The notes beneath the pieces were generated by a model, which did not search any database, had not been told where the DNA came from, and saw only the letters and a list, made by a program, of their open reading frames with translations. Shown here in pieces: positions 9,115-17,445 of a DNA stretch of 64,000 bases. The stretch is from Pseudomonadota bacterium (GTDB lineage Bacteria > Pseudomonadota > Gammaproteobacteria > Steroidobacterales > Steroidobacteraceae). The number at the start of each line of letters is the position of its first letter. The first letter of the stretch is position 1. The stretch is from NCBI GenBank assembly GCA_023417315.1, contig JAEZFW010000055.1:186001-250000 (forward strand), read 5' to 3'. A program made the translations under genes and the position numbers.

Positions 9115-12100
9115 GCGAAAAGCCAATTCGAGCTCCGGCGCGAAAGCGGTGGCTTCCGCGCGATGGGAACGAGTGCAGGACATCTTCTCGGCTGTCGCAG
9201 AATGCGACATCGCCGAGCGCAGCGCTAAGCTCGATATCGAATGCGGTGACGATCTGGCGCTGCGTAGAGAGGTCGAATCGTTACTTGAAAGCCACGAGCG
9301 TTCCGGCGCATTCGACGGTTTGGCGGAGCAGCTCAGCGCGCCGACGCTGTGGCGCGCGCGAATCGATGCGATGGAACAACAAGGACGACGCATCGCTCAG
9401 TACGATGTCCTTGCGCAGCTTGGCGCCGGAGGAATGGGATTCATCTACAAAGCCCGCGATGAGCGATTGAATCGCTACGTCGCGCTGAAGTTCCTGCCTC
9501 CTCATCTGGGCATGCGCGCGGAGGCGAAGCAGCGCTTTCTGGTCGAGGCGCGCGCAGCTGCGAGGCTGGATCATCCCAACATCTGCACCATCCATGAGAT
9601 CGGTGAAACGGCGGAGGGGCAGCTTTTCATCTCGATGCCGCTTTACGAAGGGGAGACGCTGCAGCAGCGTCTCGAGCGAGGGCGCACATTGTCTTTCACG
9701 GACGCAATGAGCATCGCGTTGCAAATCGCGGCAGGGCTTGCGAAGGCACATGAGCACGGGATCGTGCACCGTGATGTCAAGCCGTCGAACATCATGCTTC
9801 TACCCGACGGCAGCGTGAAGATTCTCGATTTCGGCATCGCACGGGTAGATGACTCCTTGCTCGCGACTCACGAGGGTGCGCTCGGCACACTGGCATACAT
9901 GAGTCCGGAGCAGGCGCGCGGGGAGCGTGTCGATGCGCGCACCGACATCTGGTCCCTCGGTGTACTGTTCTACGAAATGCTTGCCGGCGAGCGTCCCTTT
10001 GACGGCGAGGCTCTGCGCGCGTTCCGTACAGACGCTGCAGTGGCCGCACCGAGGCCGATTCTGGATTTCCGCGCAGATGTTCCGTCCGGCATCGATTCGA
10101 TAGTTGCGAAAGCCTTGTCTGTTTCTCGAGAGCACCGCTATTCGGCCATGTCGAGCGTGTCGCGGGATCTCACCGCCCTGCTCGAAGATCAGCAAGCGAG
10201 TGTCCCCGCTCGCATCAACGCACAAGGGGCGAACACCGAGGTAGAGCGTCGGCGTGCAGCAGTGCTCGTGTGTCGGATCTCTGGTTATGCCGCGTTGTTG
10301 GAGCGACTCACGCCGGATCGCCTCGAGGATCTGCTGAGACACATTCGAGCTGCGGCGGTAGAGGTCGTTCGAGCGCACGGCGGGCTCGTGAATCAAACGC
10401 TGGAGGATGAGATCGTCGCGCTGTTCGGTGCGCCGGCCGCGCACGAGGATGACGATCTTCGCGCCGTTCGCGCTGCGATGGATCTTGTCGGCCGCATTCG
10501 CAGCCTGAACGCGACATCACAGCTCGAGGTGCCGGTGCAGCTGCAATGCGGTCTGCACTCGGGTGTGCTGGTTGCACGCCGGTTGAATGCGGGACCGCAG
10601 CGATACGCGCTCAGTGGACGACCGATGCAGGCAGCGGCGCGGCTCGCGGCGCTCGCGCCCGCGAACGCAACTCTCATCAGCGAGGAGAGCGCTCGTGTCA
10701 TCGCGCCATTCGTAGTAGTAGAAGAGTCTCAGCAGCCACCCGTGGTCATCGACGCGGAGTCCCCGCCGATCGTCGCGTGGCGAATCGTGGGTGCTTCGGG
10801 CGTGCAGACGCGAATCGAGGCCGCGGTGCACAGGGGACTCACGCCACTGGCGGGGCGTGCTGCGGAGCTCGGTATGATCGAGGCGCACTGTGCCCGGGCA
10901 TGCGCGAGCGAAGGGCAGGTCGTGTTGCTCCTCGGAGAGGCCGGCGTCGGCAAGAGCCGCTTGCTCCATGAGTTGCGCGAGCGGATCAGCGGAATGCGAG
11001 TGCAGGTTCTGCAGGCGCGCTGCCGCTCATACGGTGAGGCCCCCTATACACCGTTCACCGACCTGCTGCGCGATGCTTTGCAGGTGGGAAAGGACCTCAC
11101 GGAGGAGAGCGCGAGCGAAGTCGTGCGGCGCTTGCGTGAGATCGATCCCACGCTCGAGCGATTCGCCGCACTGTACTTGCACCTGCTCTCGATCCCGAGC
11201 CAGCCGCACGCGCTGCCCCGTCACCTGCGCGGCGATCACTTGCGTGAATCGGTTTCCGAAGCGCTCGCGGCGATTCTGATCGCGTTGGCGCGAGTGAAGC
11301 CGACGGTGTTCCTGCTCGAGGATTGGCATTGGTCGGATGATGGCTCGAACGAGACCCTGGTGCGGCTCTTCGAGATCGTCTCGGCGCATCGCATGCTGAT
11401 TCTGATCGCCAGTCGTCCCGATGGGATGGCGCACTTGGAGGGCGCGCACATCGCGGCACGTCTTCATCTATCGCCGCTCGACTTCGAGTCCTCTACCGAC
11501 ATCATGCTCAGTGTACTCGGGGTGGAGCGGATCTCGAGCGAGCTGGCGAGACGACTCTACGAGCGAAGTGGCGGCAATCCCTTCTTCATAGAGGAGGTTT
11601 GTCACACGTTGCTCGACCAGGGAATCGTTCCAGCGAACGGCAGCACTGCGGAAGATCTCGAGAAGCTTCACATCCCGGACACGGTGCAAGCGGTGCTTCG
11701 CACCCGCCTCGATGCGCTCGACAAACACGCGCTCGAAGTGCTGCGGGTCGCGTCCGTGATCGGGAGAGAGTTCACCGAGAGTCTATTGAGTGCGGTCATG
11801 GACGCGAATGGCTCGGCGGTTGCGGTGCTCGATCGGCTCAAAGCCGCAGGACTCATTCAACAAGTGAGCGTTGCGCCAGATGCCGGCTATCGGTTCAAGC
11901 ATGCGCTCACGCAGGAAGTGACCTACGACAGCCTCCTCAGCCATCAGCGGCGAGCGCTTCATGGAGCCGTAGGGCGCGCGATGGAATTCGAGTCGACGCA
12001 ACGAGCGGATGAGCGAGCGGACCTGCTCGCGTATCACTTCGAGCGCGCGGAGTGTTGGGAACGAGCTGTTCTTTACGGACGTCGCGCTGCCGATCGGGCG

Positions 12101-13684
12101 AGCGCGCTCAGTCAGTTTGCCGGTGCACTCGCCATGTTGGACCGTGTGCAGACGTGTGTGATGCATCTTGCCGATGACGAAGCTCGCCAAGAGTTGATCG
12201 TAGACCTCTTGCTGCAACAGGAGCGCTTGTGCGAGACGCTCGGTGAGCGCAAGCGCCAGCATCTGCTCGTGATCGAGCTCATCGCGCTGCTCGCACCTCG
12301 GGGTGCTTCGGCCAAGCTCGCACTTGCCTATCTGCGACAAGGCGACCTCATGACTCTGCTGAGAAGGTTCGATGCGGCAGATCGCGCGCTCAGTACCTCG
12401 CTGCGCATGAGCCGAGAGCTGAGCGATGTTGCGCTCGAGCGGCATGCGTTACGAAGCCTGGGCCTGCTTCGTTGGCATGAAGGTCGGCATGAAGAGGCGC
12501 TCGAGATCACGCAGAACGCGCTTGCAATCGACCGCGAACGAGGCGACGGTCTAGCCGTCGCTGGCGACCTCGCGAATCTCGGCGTGATCTTCAAGAGCAT
12601 GGGCGACTACGAACGCGCCCTCGCGAGTGTGGAGGAGGGCCTCGCAACGCCTGAGCTCGCTCAGGATCCATCGATACTGGTGTACAGCCTCCAGAATGCC
12701 GCGAACGTACACCGCGAGTTGGGTGAGCTCGATCGTGCGCGTGAGTATCTCGAACGTGCCAACGAGATCGCGCGCACTCATCTGATGCCTATTCAACGTT
12801 CCTTCCATCTCATGGGTATCGCCCACATCTTGCTATGTCAGGGCCGCGTGGAGGAGTGTCTGCAGACATACCGCGAGTCGATCGAGCTCAGTCGACGCGC
12901 TCACCATGCCGACGGACTGGTGCAATCGCTGCGTGCGCTAGGCGACGTCCTGTTCGGATTGCAGCGGGACGAAGTGGCCGCGCCGCTGTTGGAGGAGGCA
13001 GCCGCGCTGTTCGCACGCCTCGAGGACCGCAGAGGTCAGGTCGAGATGCTGAGCCGCCTTGCGACGCTCGCGGAAAGGGGCGCGCAGTCCGAGAAGGCGA
13101 TCGAGTTATGGCGCAGCGTGCGATCCCTTTGTGGCGATCTCGGAGATGCGAGAGGAGAGCTCACGGCTCTAGAGGGCATCGCGCGAGTAGCACGCAGATC
13201 GTCGCTTTGTCATGAAGACGCGGTGGCGCATACCGCGTCCGCGTTGGCGCTTGCAGCGACTCTGGGAGAGAAGCACCGCGAGCTCGCGCTGCGGAACGCG
13301 CTCGGCATCCTGGAGTGGGAGCGGGGTCGCTACGAGGCGGCGATGGCTCACTACGAGACCGCTCTCGTGCAAGCGCATGAGTTGCGCGATCGCAGAAGCG
13401 AAGGGTTGCTTCTGAATAGCCTCGGTGTGACGTTGGCGCGTCTCGGGCGGTGTGAGGAAGCCCGCACGGTGCTCGAGCAAAGCATCGAGCTCGATCGCGC
13501 ATCGGGCGAGCAGCTGCTCGAGGCTCATGCGCTCGCGGCGCTGGGCGATGTGCATCGAGTGCGCGGGGCGCGCGAGCCCGCTCGCGAATGCTTCGAAGCG
13601 GCGCTCGCACTGCGGCGTGAGCTTCGAGACGAAGCGGGCGAACGCAATCTACTGCAACGAATCGTTGCCCTCAACGATCATTAG
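9107..13684 (+). CDS. Ser/Thr kinase / cyclase-like / AAA ATPase / TPR fusion protein
   Basis: A 1525-residue cytoplasmic signalling protein. Kinase domain about 98-360: glycine loop LGAGGMG at 105-111, Lys128, HRD at 221-223, DFG at 241-243 and YMSPEQ at 264-269, so it looks active. A class III cyclase homology domain spans about 383-545 with IVALFGAP, but the first metal-binding Asp of the FxD position is Arg390, so catalysis is doubtful. An AAA/STAND-type ATPase follows, with Walker A GEAGVGKS at 610-617 and a Walker B-like VFLLEDWHW. From about 1000 onwards there are tandem TPRs. The architecture resembles kinase/cyclase fusion proteins annotated with TOMM systems, but no TOMM enzymes are nearby. 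It overlaps the ECF gene. Confidence 0.9.
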   Translation: MRERKANSSSGAKAVASARWERVQDIFSAVAECDIAERSAKLDIECGDDLALRREVESLLESHERSGAFDGLAEQLSAPTLWRARIDAMEQQGRRIAQYDVLAQLGAGGMGFIYKARDERLNRYVALKFLPPHLGMRAEAKQRFLVEARAAARLDHPNICTIHEIGETAEGQLFISMPLYEGETLQQRLERGRTLSFTDAMSIALQIAAGLAKAHEHGIVHRDVKPSNIMLLPDGSVKILDFGIARVDDSLLATHEGALGTLAYMSPEQARGERVDARTDIWSLGVLFYEMLAGERPFDGEALRAFRTDAAVAAPRPILDFRADVPSGIDSIVAKALSVSREHRYSAMSSVSRDLTALLEDQQASVPARINAQGANTEVERRRAAVLVCRISGYAALLERLTPDRLEDLLRHIRAAAVEVVRAHGGLVNQTLEDEIVALFGAPAAHEDDDLRAVRAAMDLVGRIRSLNATSQLEVPVQLQCGLHSGVLVARRLNAGPQRYALSGRPMQAAARLAALAPANATLISEESARVIAPFVVVEESQQPPVVIDAESPPIVAWRIVGASGVQTRIEAAVHRGLTPLAGRAAELGMIEAHCARACASEGQVVLLLGEAGVGKSRLLHELRERISGMRVQVLQARCRSYGEAPYTPFTDLLRDALQVGKDLTEESASEVVRRLREIDPTLERFAALYLHLLSIPSQPHALPRHLRGDHLRESVSEALAAILIALARVKPTVFLLEDWHWSDDGSNETLVRLFEIVSAHRMLILIASRPDGMAHLEGAHIAARLHLSPLDFESSTDIMLSVLGVERISSELARRLYERSGGNPFFIEEVCHTLLDQGIVPANGSTAEDLEKLHIPDTVQAVLRTRLDALDKHALEVLRVASVIGREFTESLLSAVMDANGSAVAVLDRLKAAGLIQQVSVAPDAGYRFKHALTQEVTYDSLLSHQRRALHGAVGRAMEFESTQRADERADLLAYHFERAECWERAVLYGRRAADRASALSQFAGALAMLDRVQTCVMHLADDEARQELIVDLLLQQERLCETLGERKRQHLLVIELIALLAPRGASAKLALAYLRQGDLMTLLRRFDAADRALSTSLRMSRELSDVALERHALRSLGLLRWHEGRHEEALEITQNALAIDRERGDGLAVAGDLANLGVIFKSMGDYERALASVEEGLATPELAQDPSILVYSLQNAANVHRELGELDRAREYLERANEIARTHLMPIQRSFHLMGIAHILLCQGRVEECLQTYRESIELSRRAHHADGLVQSLRALGDVLFGLQRDEVAAPLLEEAAALFARLEDRRGQVEMLSRLATLAERGAQSEKAIELWRSVRSLCGDLGDARGELTALEGIARVARRSSLCHEDAVAHTASALALAATLGEKHRELALRNALGILEWERGRYEAAMAHYETALVQAHELRDRRSEGLLLNSLGVTLARLGRCEEARTVLEQSIELDRASGEQLLEAHALAALGDVHRVRGAREPARECFEAALALRRELRDEAGERNLLQRIVALNDH

Positions 13685-13696
13685 TGGGTGAATTCA

Positions 13697-13963
13697 ATGC
13701 CTCGTTACATCATCGAACGATCCGTCCCTCCCATGTCGCGAGAGCAGCTGACTGCTGCCGGCCGACGCTCCATCGAAGTGCTCGACGGCATGCCTGAGGT
13801 GCGCTGGATTCGCAGCTACGTATCGGATATCGAGGGTAAGATCTACTGCGAATACGATGCGCCCAGCGCGGAGGCAATCCGCGAGCACGCACGTCGCGCC
13901 GGTTTACCCGTCGATCGAATCTCCGAAGTTGCATTGGAGATCAGTCCGGCGATGTTTGTGTGA
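13697..13963 (+). CDS. DUF4242 (SCO4226-type nickel-binding-like) protein B
   Basis: An 88-residue protein beginning MPRYIIERSVPPM, with VRWIRSYVSD and KIYCEYDAPSAEAIREHARRAG, paralogous to the protein at 5367-5660. It starts 12 bases after the kinase stop and is probably cotranscribed with the ECF and kinase genes. The nearby upstream GTG at 13688 is an alternative start. As for its paralog, nickel binding is only a family-level hint. Histidines and acidic residues near the middle could bind metal, but no site can be assigned from sequence alone. Confidence 0.8.
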   Translation: MPRYIIERSVPPMSREQLTAAGRRSIEVLDGMPEVRWIRSYVSDIEGKIYCEYDAPSAEAIREHARRAGLPVDRISEVALEISPAMFV

Positions 13964-13984
13964 TCACTAACCACTTCATCCCCT

Positions 13985-15190
13985 TCACCCCCATCTCGGC
14001 AGCTCATCGGGATTGATCCCGAGCAGCGTCTTGCCGACGAGCTCGTGGGTGAACATGGAATTGCCTGGGTGGATGCGCCCGAGGCGCGCGTCGCGGAACA
14101 TCTGCTCGACGCCACTCTTGCGGAAAATGCCATAGCCGCCGCTGACCTCGAGTGCGAGGTCGACCACGCGCCAGGCATTCTCGACCGCGTGGTACTTCGC
14201 CGTGAGAATCTTCGCGGGCCAACTCGCGCCGTGATTCACGCCGCCCGACCAATCTTCAGCGACGCGTTCCAGCAGCGGCTCGATGGATTCGATCGCAAGT
14301 CCCATCTCGGCGATGCGGTGTTGAACTTCGGGGTGATACGCCATCGAGCGAGTGAGACCGATAGAACGTTTGGATTTGGTAAATGCGACGGCGACGTCCA
14401 GTGCGCGACGCGCGAGACCGTAGTAGATGTTGCCGAATCCGAGCAGCGCCCATGCGAAGATGCCAAGGACGAACGGATCCACTCCTGCAGCGCCGGCGGG
14501 CACGACGCGCGCGACATAGCGATCGGGAACGAACACGCCATCGAGGATCGTGTCATCGCTGCGAGTGGCGCGCATGCCGAGCACGTCCCACGTCTCCTCG
14601 ATGCGATAGCCCTCAGTGTCGCGAGGCATGAACGCGTGCACGATCTTGGGAGCCGCTGGATCGCTCGTGTCGATGCCGTGAATCCCTAAGTACGTCCACA
14701 CGGGCGTCAAGCTGCCGAAGCACTTTCGACCGGTGAAGCGATACCCACCCTCGACGCGCTCGGCGCGAGTGGTCGAGAGCAAGACAGGGATATCGTTGCC
14801 CGCTTCCGCGTGACCCGCTGCGAACACGGCGCCTTGCGAGGCCTCGCGAAGGAGCCATTCCAGCGTTCGATCCCCCGAGCGCAGCAGATCCGCCGCGATG
14901 CCCGTCCAGTACAGATGCATGTTGACGGCAAGTGCGGTCGAAGGAGCGTGGTAGCCGAGTCGGCGCTGCTCGCGCACGACTTGCGCAAGCGAGTACCCCC
15001 AACCGCCCAGCTCTTTGGGGATGGCAAGCGACAAGTAGCCGCACTCGCGCAACTCCTCGAAGTCCTCCGTGAAGAAGGAGTTCTCCTGGTCGTATCGCGG
15101 AGCGCGTTGCGCACACCGCTCGAGAAGATCAGGGGTGAGTGGACTGTCTCTGCGCACGGGTAAGTCGCGAACGGCGGTGCTCGAACACAT
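13985..15190 (-). CDS. acyl-CoA dehydrogenase family flavoprotein
   Basis: A 401-residue cytoplasmic FAD enzyme with the full acyl-CoA dehydrogenase layout: N-terminal helical domain with AIPKELGGWGYSLAQVV, a middle beta domain (FTGRKCFGSLTPVWTYLGIHG, then WDVLGMRATRSDD) and a C-terminal helical domain ending ALEVSGGYGIFRKSGVEQ, DARLGRIHPGN. It catalyses alpha,beta-dehydrogenation of an acyl-CoA or a related flavin reaction; the substrate cannot be read. AGGAG seven bases before the ATG supports the start. It stands alone, convergent with the DUF4242 gene and divergent from the PQQ dehydrogenase. Confidence 0.85.
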   Translation of the reverse strand: MCSSTAVRDLPVRRDSPLTPDLLERCAQRAPRYDQENSFFTEDFEELRECGYLSLAIPKELGGWGYSLAQVVREQRRLGYHAPSTALAVNMHLYWTGIAADLLRSGDRTLEWLLREASQGAVFAAGHAEAGNDIPVLLSTTRAERVEGGYRFTGRKCFGSLTPVWTYLGIHGIDTSDPAAPKIVHAFMPRDTEGYRIEETWDVLGMRATRSDDTILDGVFVPDRYVARVVPAGAAGVDPFVLGIFAWALLGFGNIYYGLARRALDVAVAFTKSKRSIGLTRSMAYHPEVQHRIAEMGLAIESIEPLLERVAEDWSGGVNHGASWPAKILTAKYHAVENAWRVVDLALEVSGGYGIFRKSGVEQMFRDARLGRIHPGNSMFTHELVGKTLLGINPDELPRWG

Positions 15191-15427
15191 TGAGGCGCTC
15201 CTATCGATCCATATTGTCGCGGCGAAGAATCGGACAGGTCATATAAGCCGAAACGCTTCGTGAATTGGATCACTCGGCCAAGCGATGTTCCATACTGCTT
15301 TGCAGCGTCGTTTCGAAACGTCGCATTCCACTCATCTCATGACCCGATCTGTCCATCGCAAAGTCTCTCGCGTCGAGGTCGTTCGCAACGTTACGGTTCG
15401 CTCGTTCGTACTTCGCGAAAGGGATAC

Positions 15428-17236
15428 ATGATGCAGGTGAGAATCGTCGTCCGTTGGATAGTCGTGGCACTAGTTGCGGTTTGCGCAACCCAAGTACAGG
15501 GGCAATCTGCACAAGCAGACTACACGCGATTGTGCAGCAACTGTCACGGGTCGAGCTTCGCATCTCCCGCTGGTGCTCGCACGGCAAATCGAACCGCTGC
15601 AGAGTTGGCCACCATCATCCGCGACGGCAAGACGCAACGGGGAATGCCTGCGTTCGGAGCCCAACTGTCGAAAGCGCAGATCGCTGCCCTCGCTGACTAC
15701 GTTTATTCGAGCGCGGCCGCAGGTACGGGGCCAGGCCGCGTGGTGGAGGGAGAGGCACTCGATGAGATGCGCTCCGCAGGTTACGTGTTCATGCGCGCAG
15801 AGCAGGCCGGAATTCGCTATGTCGGATATTTCGGTGAGGGCAGCTCTCTGTGTTACCCGAACGTCGATCTGACTGGGGTTCGCAGCATCGATCTCTTGTA
15901 CGCGAAAGGATCGGATGACACGGGCAGATTCGCGGTCTTAGTGGGAGACGGTTTCGGCAAAGCTCAACAGAATCTCGCCGAGAAGGCGACGCGCTCTACC
16001 GGCGGTTGGGAGGCATTCGAGCGTCGCCGTGTCGGGCTCGACAGGGCCATGAGCGGTTCGCACGAGCTGTGCTTCTACGGTATGCAGGGCGGAGGGATCT
16101 TCAACCTCGATAGCTTTGCGCTCAGCGACCAACCAGGAGAGCACGACGGTCTCACATTGAAGTTCGACGAGGCGTCTCCGACCGTGTTCACGGCAGCGGG
16201 TTATCGGTTTGCGCTGGAAAAAGTCGCGGAGGTTCCTTCCGAGCTCTGGGGCATGGCGTTTCTGCCGGATGGCACGCTGCTCATTACGCAAAAAAGCGGT
16301 CAGCTCTTGCTGCTCAAGGACGGACATCGCATCGCTCGTGTCGATGGCATACCCAGCGTCTGGAACGGTGCTCAGGGAGGACTCATGGATGTGAAGCCGC
16401 ATCCAGACTACGCGACGAATGGCTGGATTTATCTGACGTATTCCGATCCGGGGCCCGACAATTCCACGGCGATGACGCGAGTCGTGCGCGGCAAGCTGGA
16501 CGGGCTGCGGTGGGTGCAACAACAGGATATCTATCGCGCGCCTGCCCGCTTCTACAGCGAGAACTACGCGCATTTCGGTTCGCGCGTCGCGTTCGCAGAC
16601 GGCTATGTCTTCATCAGCGTGGGTGAGCGGCAGCACTCAGAGCACGCCCAGAGTCTTGCCCATCCGTACGGCAAGATTCATCGAGTCCACGACGATGGAC
16701 GCGTGCCGAGCGACAACCCGTTCGTGGGGCGCGGAGATGCTTTACCGTCCATCTGGAGTCTAGGTCATCGCAATCCGCAAGGGATGACACGCCATCCGCG
16801 CACGGGTGCGATCTGGTCCGCCGAGCACGGGCCTGCTGGGGGTGACGAAATCAATCTGATCCGCAAGGGGTTCAACTACGGTTGGCCGCTCGTCAGTTTC
16901 GGCACGCACTACGACGGTAGACCCGTCAGCGACAGCCCGTACAAAGAGGGTATCGAGCCGCCCGTTCATCATTTCACGCCTTCGATCGCGATCTCACAGA
17001 TCGAATTCTATCGGGGTAGTCAATTCCCGGAGTGGCGGGATCAGCTCCTCGTCGCGAGCTTGGGCAGACAAGAGTTGCACTTGCTTCGATTGCGCGATTC
17101 GAAGGTCGTCGAGGATCACGTGCTGTTCAAGGGTTACGGGCGGATCAGAGATGTGGCTGTCGGACCGGATGGCTACCCCTATCTATTGCTCAATCGATTC
17201 TCTGCAGGGATCTATCGCTTGAAACCTGCGACCTGA
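15428..17236 (+). CDS. periplasmic PQQ sugar dehydrogenase with N-terminal cytochrome c
   Basis: A 602-residue secreted enzyme. Residues 1-26 are a signal peptide; a c-type haem motif CSNCH is at 36-40 with a likely Met ligand in GMPAFG (72-77). A beta-rich segment at 105-233 resembles a carbohydrate-binding module. From about 262 onward lies the soluble glucose/sorbosone dehydrogenase propeller (WGMAFLPDGTLLITQKSGQLLLL, GHRNPQGMTRHP, HGPAGGDEINLI, NYGWPLVSFGTHYDG). It should oxidise an aldose outside the cytoplasm and pass electrons to its own haem. AAGGGA lies 4 and 7 bases before two adjacent ATGs; the second (15431) may be the real start. The longer frame from 15260 lacks support. Confidence 0.87.
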   Translation: MMQVRIVVRWIVVALVAVCATQVQGQSAQADYTRLCSNCHGSSFASPAGARTANRTAAELATIIRDGKTQRGMPAFGAQLSKAQIAALADYVYSSAAAGTGPGRVVEGEALDEMRSAGYVFMRAEQAGIRYVGYFGEGSSLCYPNVDLTGVRSIDLLYAKGSDDTGRFAVLVGDGFGKAQQNLAEKATRSTGGWEAFERRRVGLDRAMSGSHELCFYGMQGGGIFNLDSFALSDQPGEHDGLTLKFDEASPTVFTAAGYRFALEKVAEVPSELWGMAFLPDGTLLITQKSGQLLLLKDGHRIARVDGIPSVWNGAQGGLMDVKPHPDYATNGWIYLTYSDPGPDNSTAMTRVVRGKLDGLRWVQQQDIYRAPARFYSENYAHFGSRVAFADGYVFISVGERQHSEHAQSLAHPYGKIHRVHDDGRVPSDNPFVGRGDALPSIWSLGHRNPQGMTRHPRTGAIWSAEHGPAGGDEINLIRKGFNYGWPLVSFGTHYDGRPVSDSPYKEGIEPPVHHFTPSIAISQIEFYRGSQFPEWRDQLLVASLGRQELHLLRLRDSKVVEDHVLFKGYGRIRDVAVGPDGYPYLLLNRFSAGIYRLKPAT

Positions 17237-17445
17237 CGCACGCTGATCGAGCGCGACGGCGCGGTCGGACTTGAGTTCGAACGGCGCTGCCTCTCGAGTA
17301 GATTCAAGCCGGTCTACGAGCACGCTCGGTCGAGCCCCGCGTCGTGGTGTCCTGATTTGCTGTACCTCGAATCGCAGGGTGACGTGCGTTTCGTCAGGCG
17401 TCGCGACAAATACTCACAGACGCCGAGGTAGTCCTGGCTGGCATC

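Noticed and set aside
9107..13684. TOMM (azole peptide) biosynthesis link suggested by the kinase/cyclase architecture
   Set aside because: No cyclodehydratase, dehydrogenase or precursor peptide gene is in the window.
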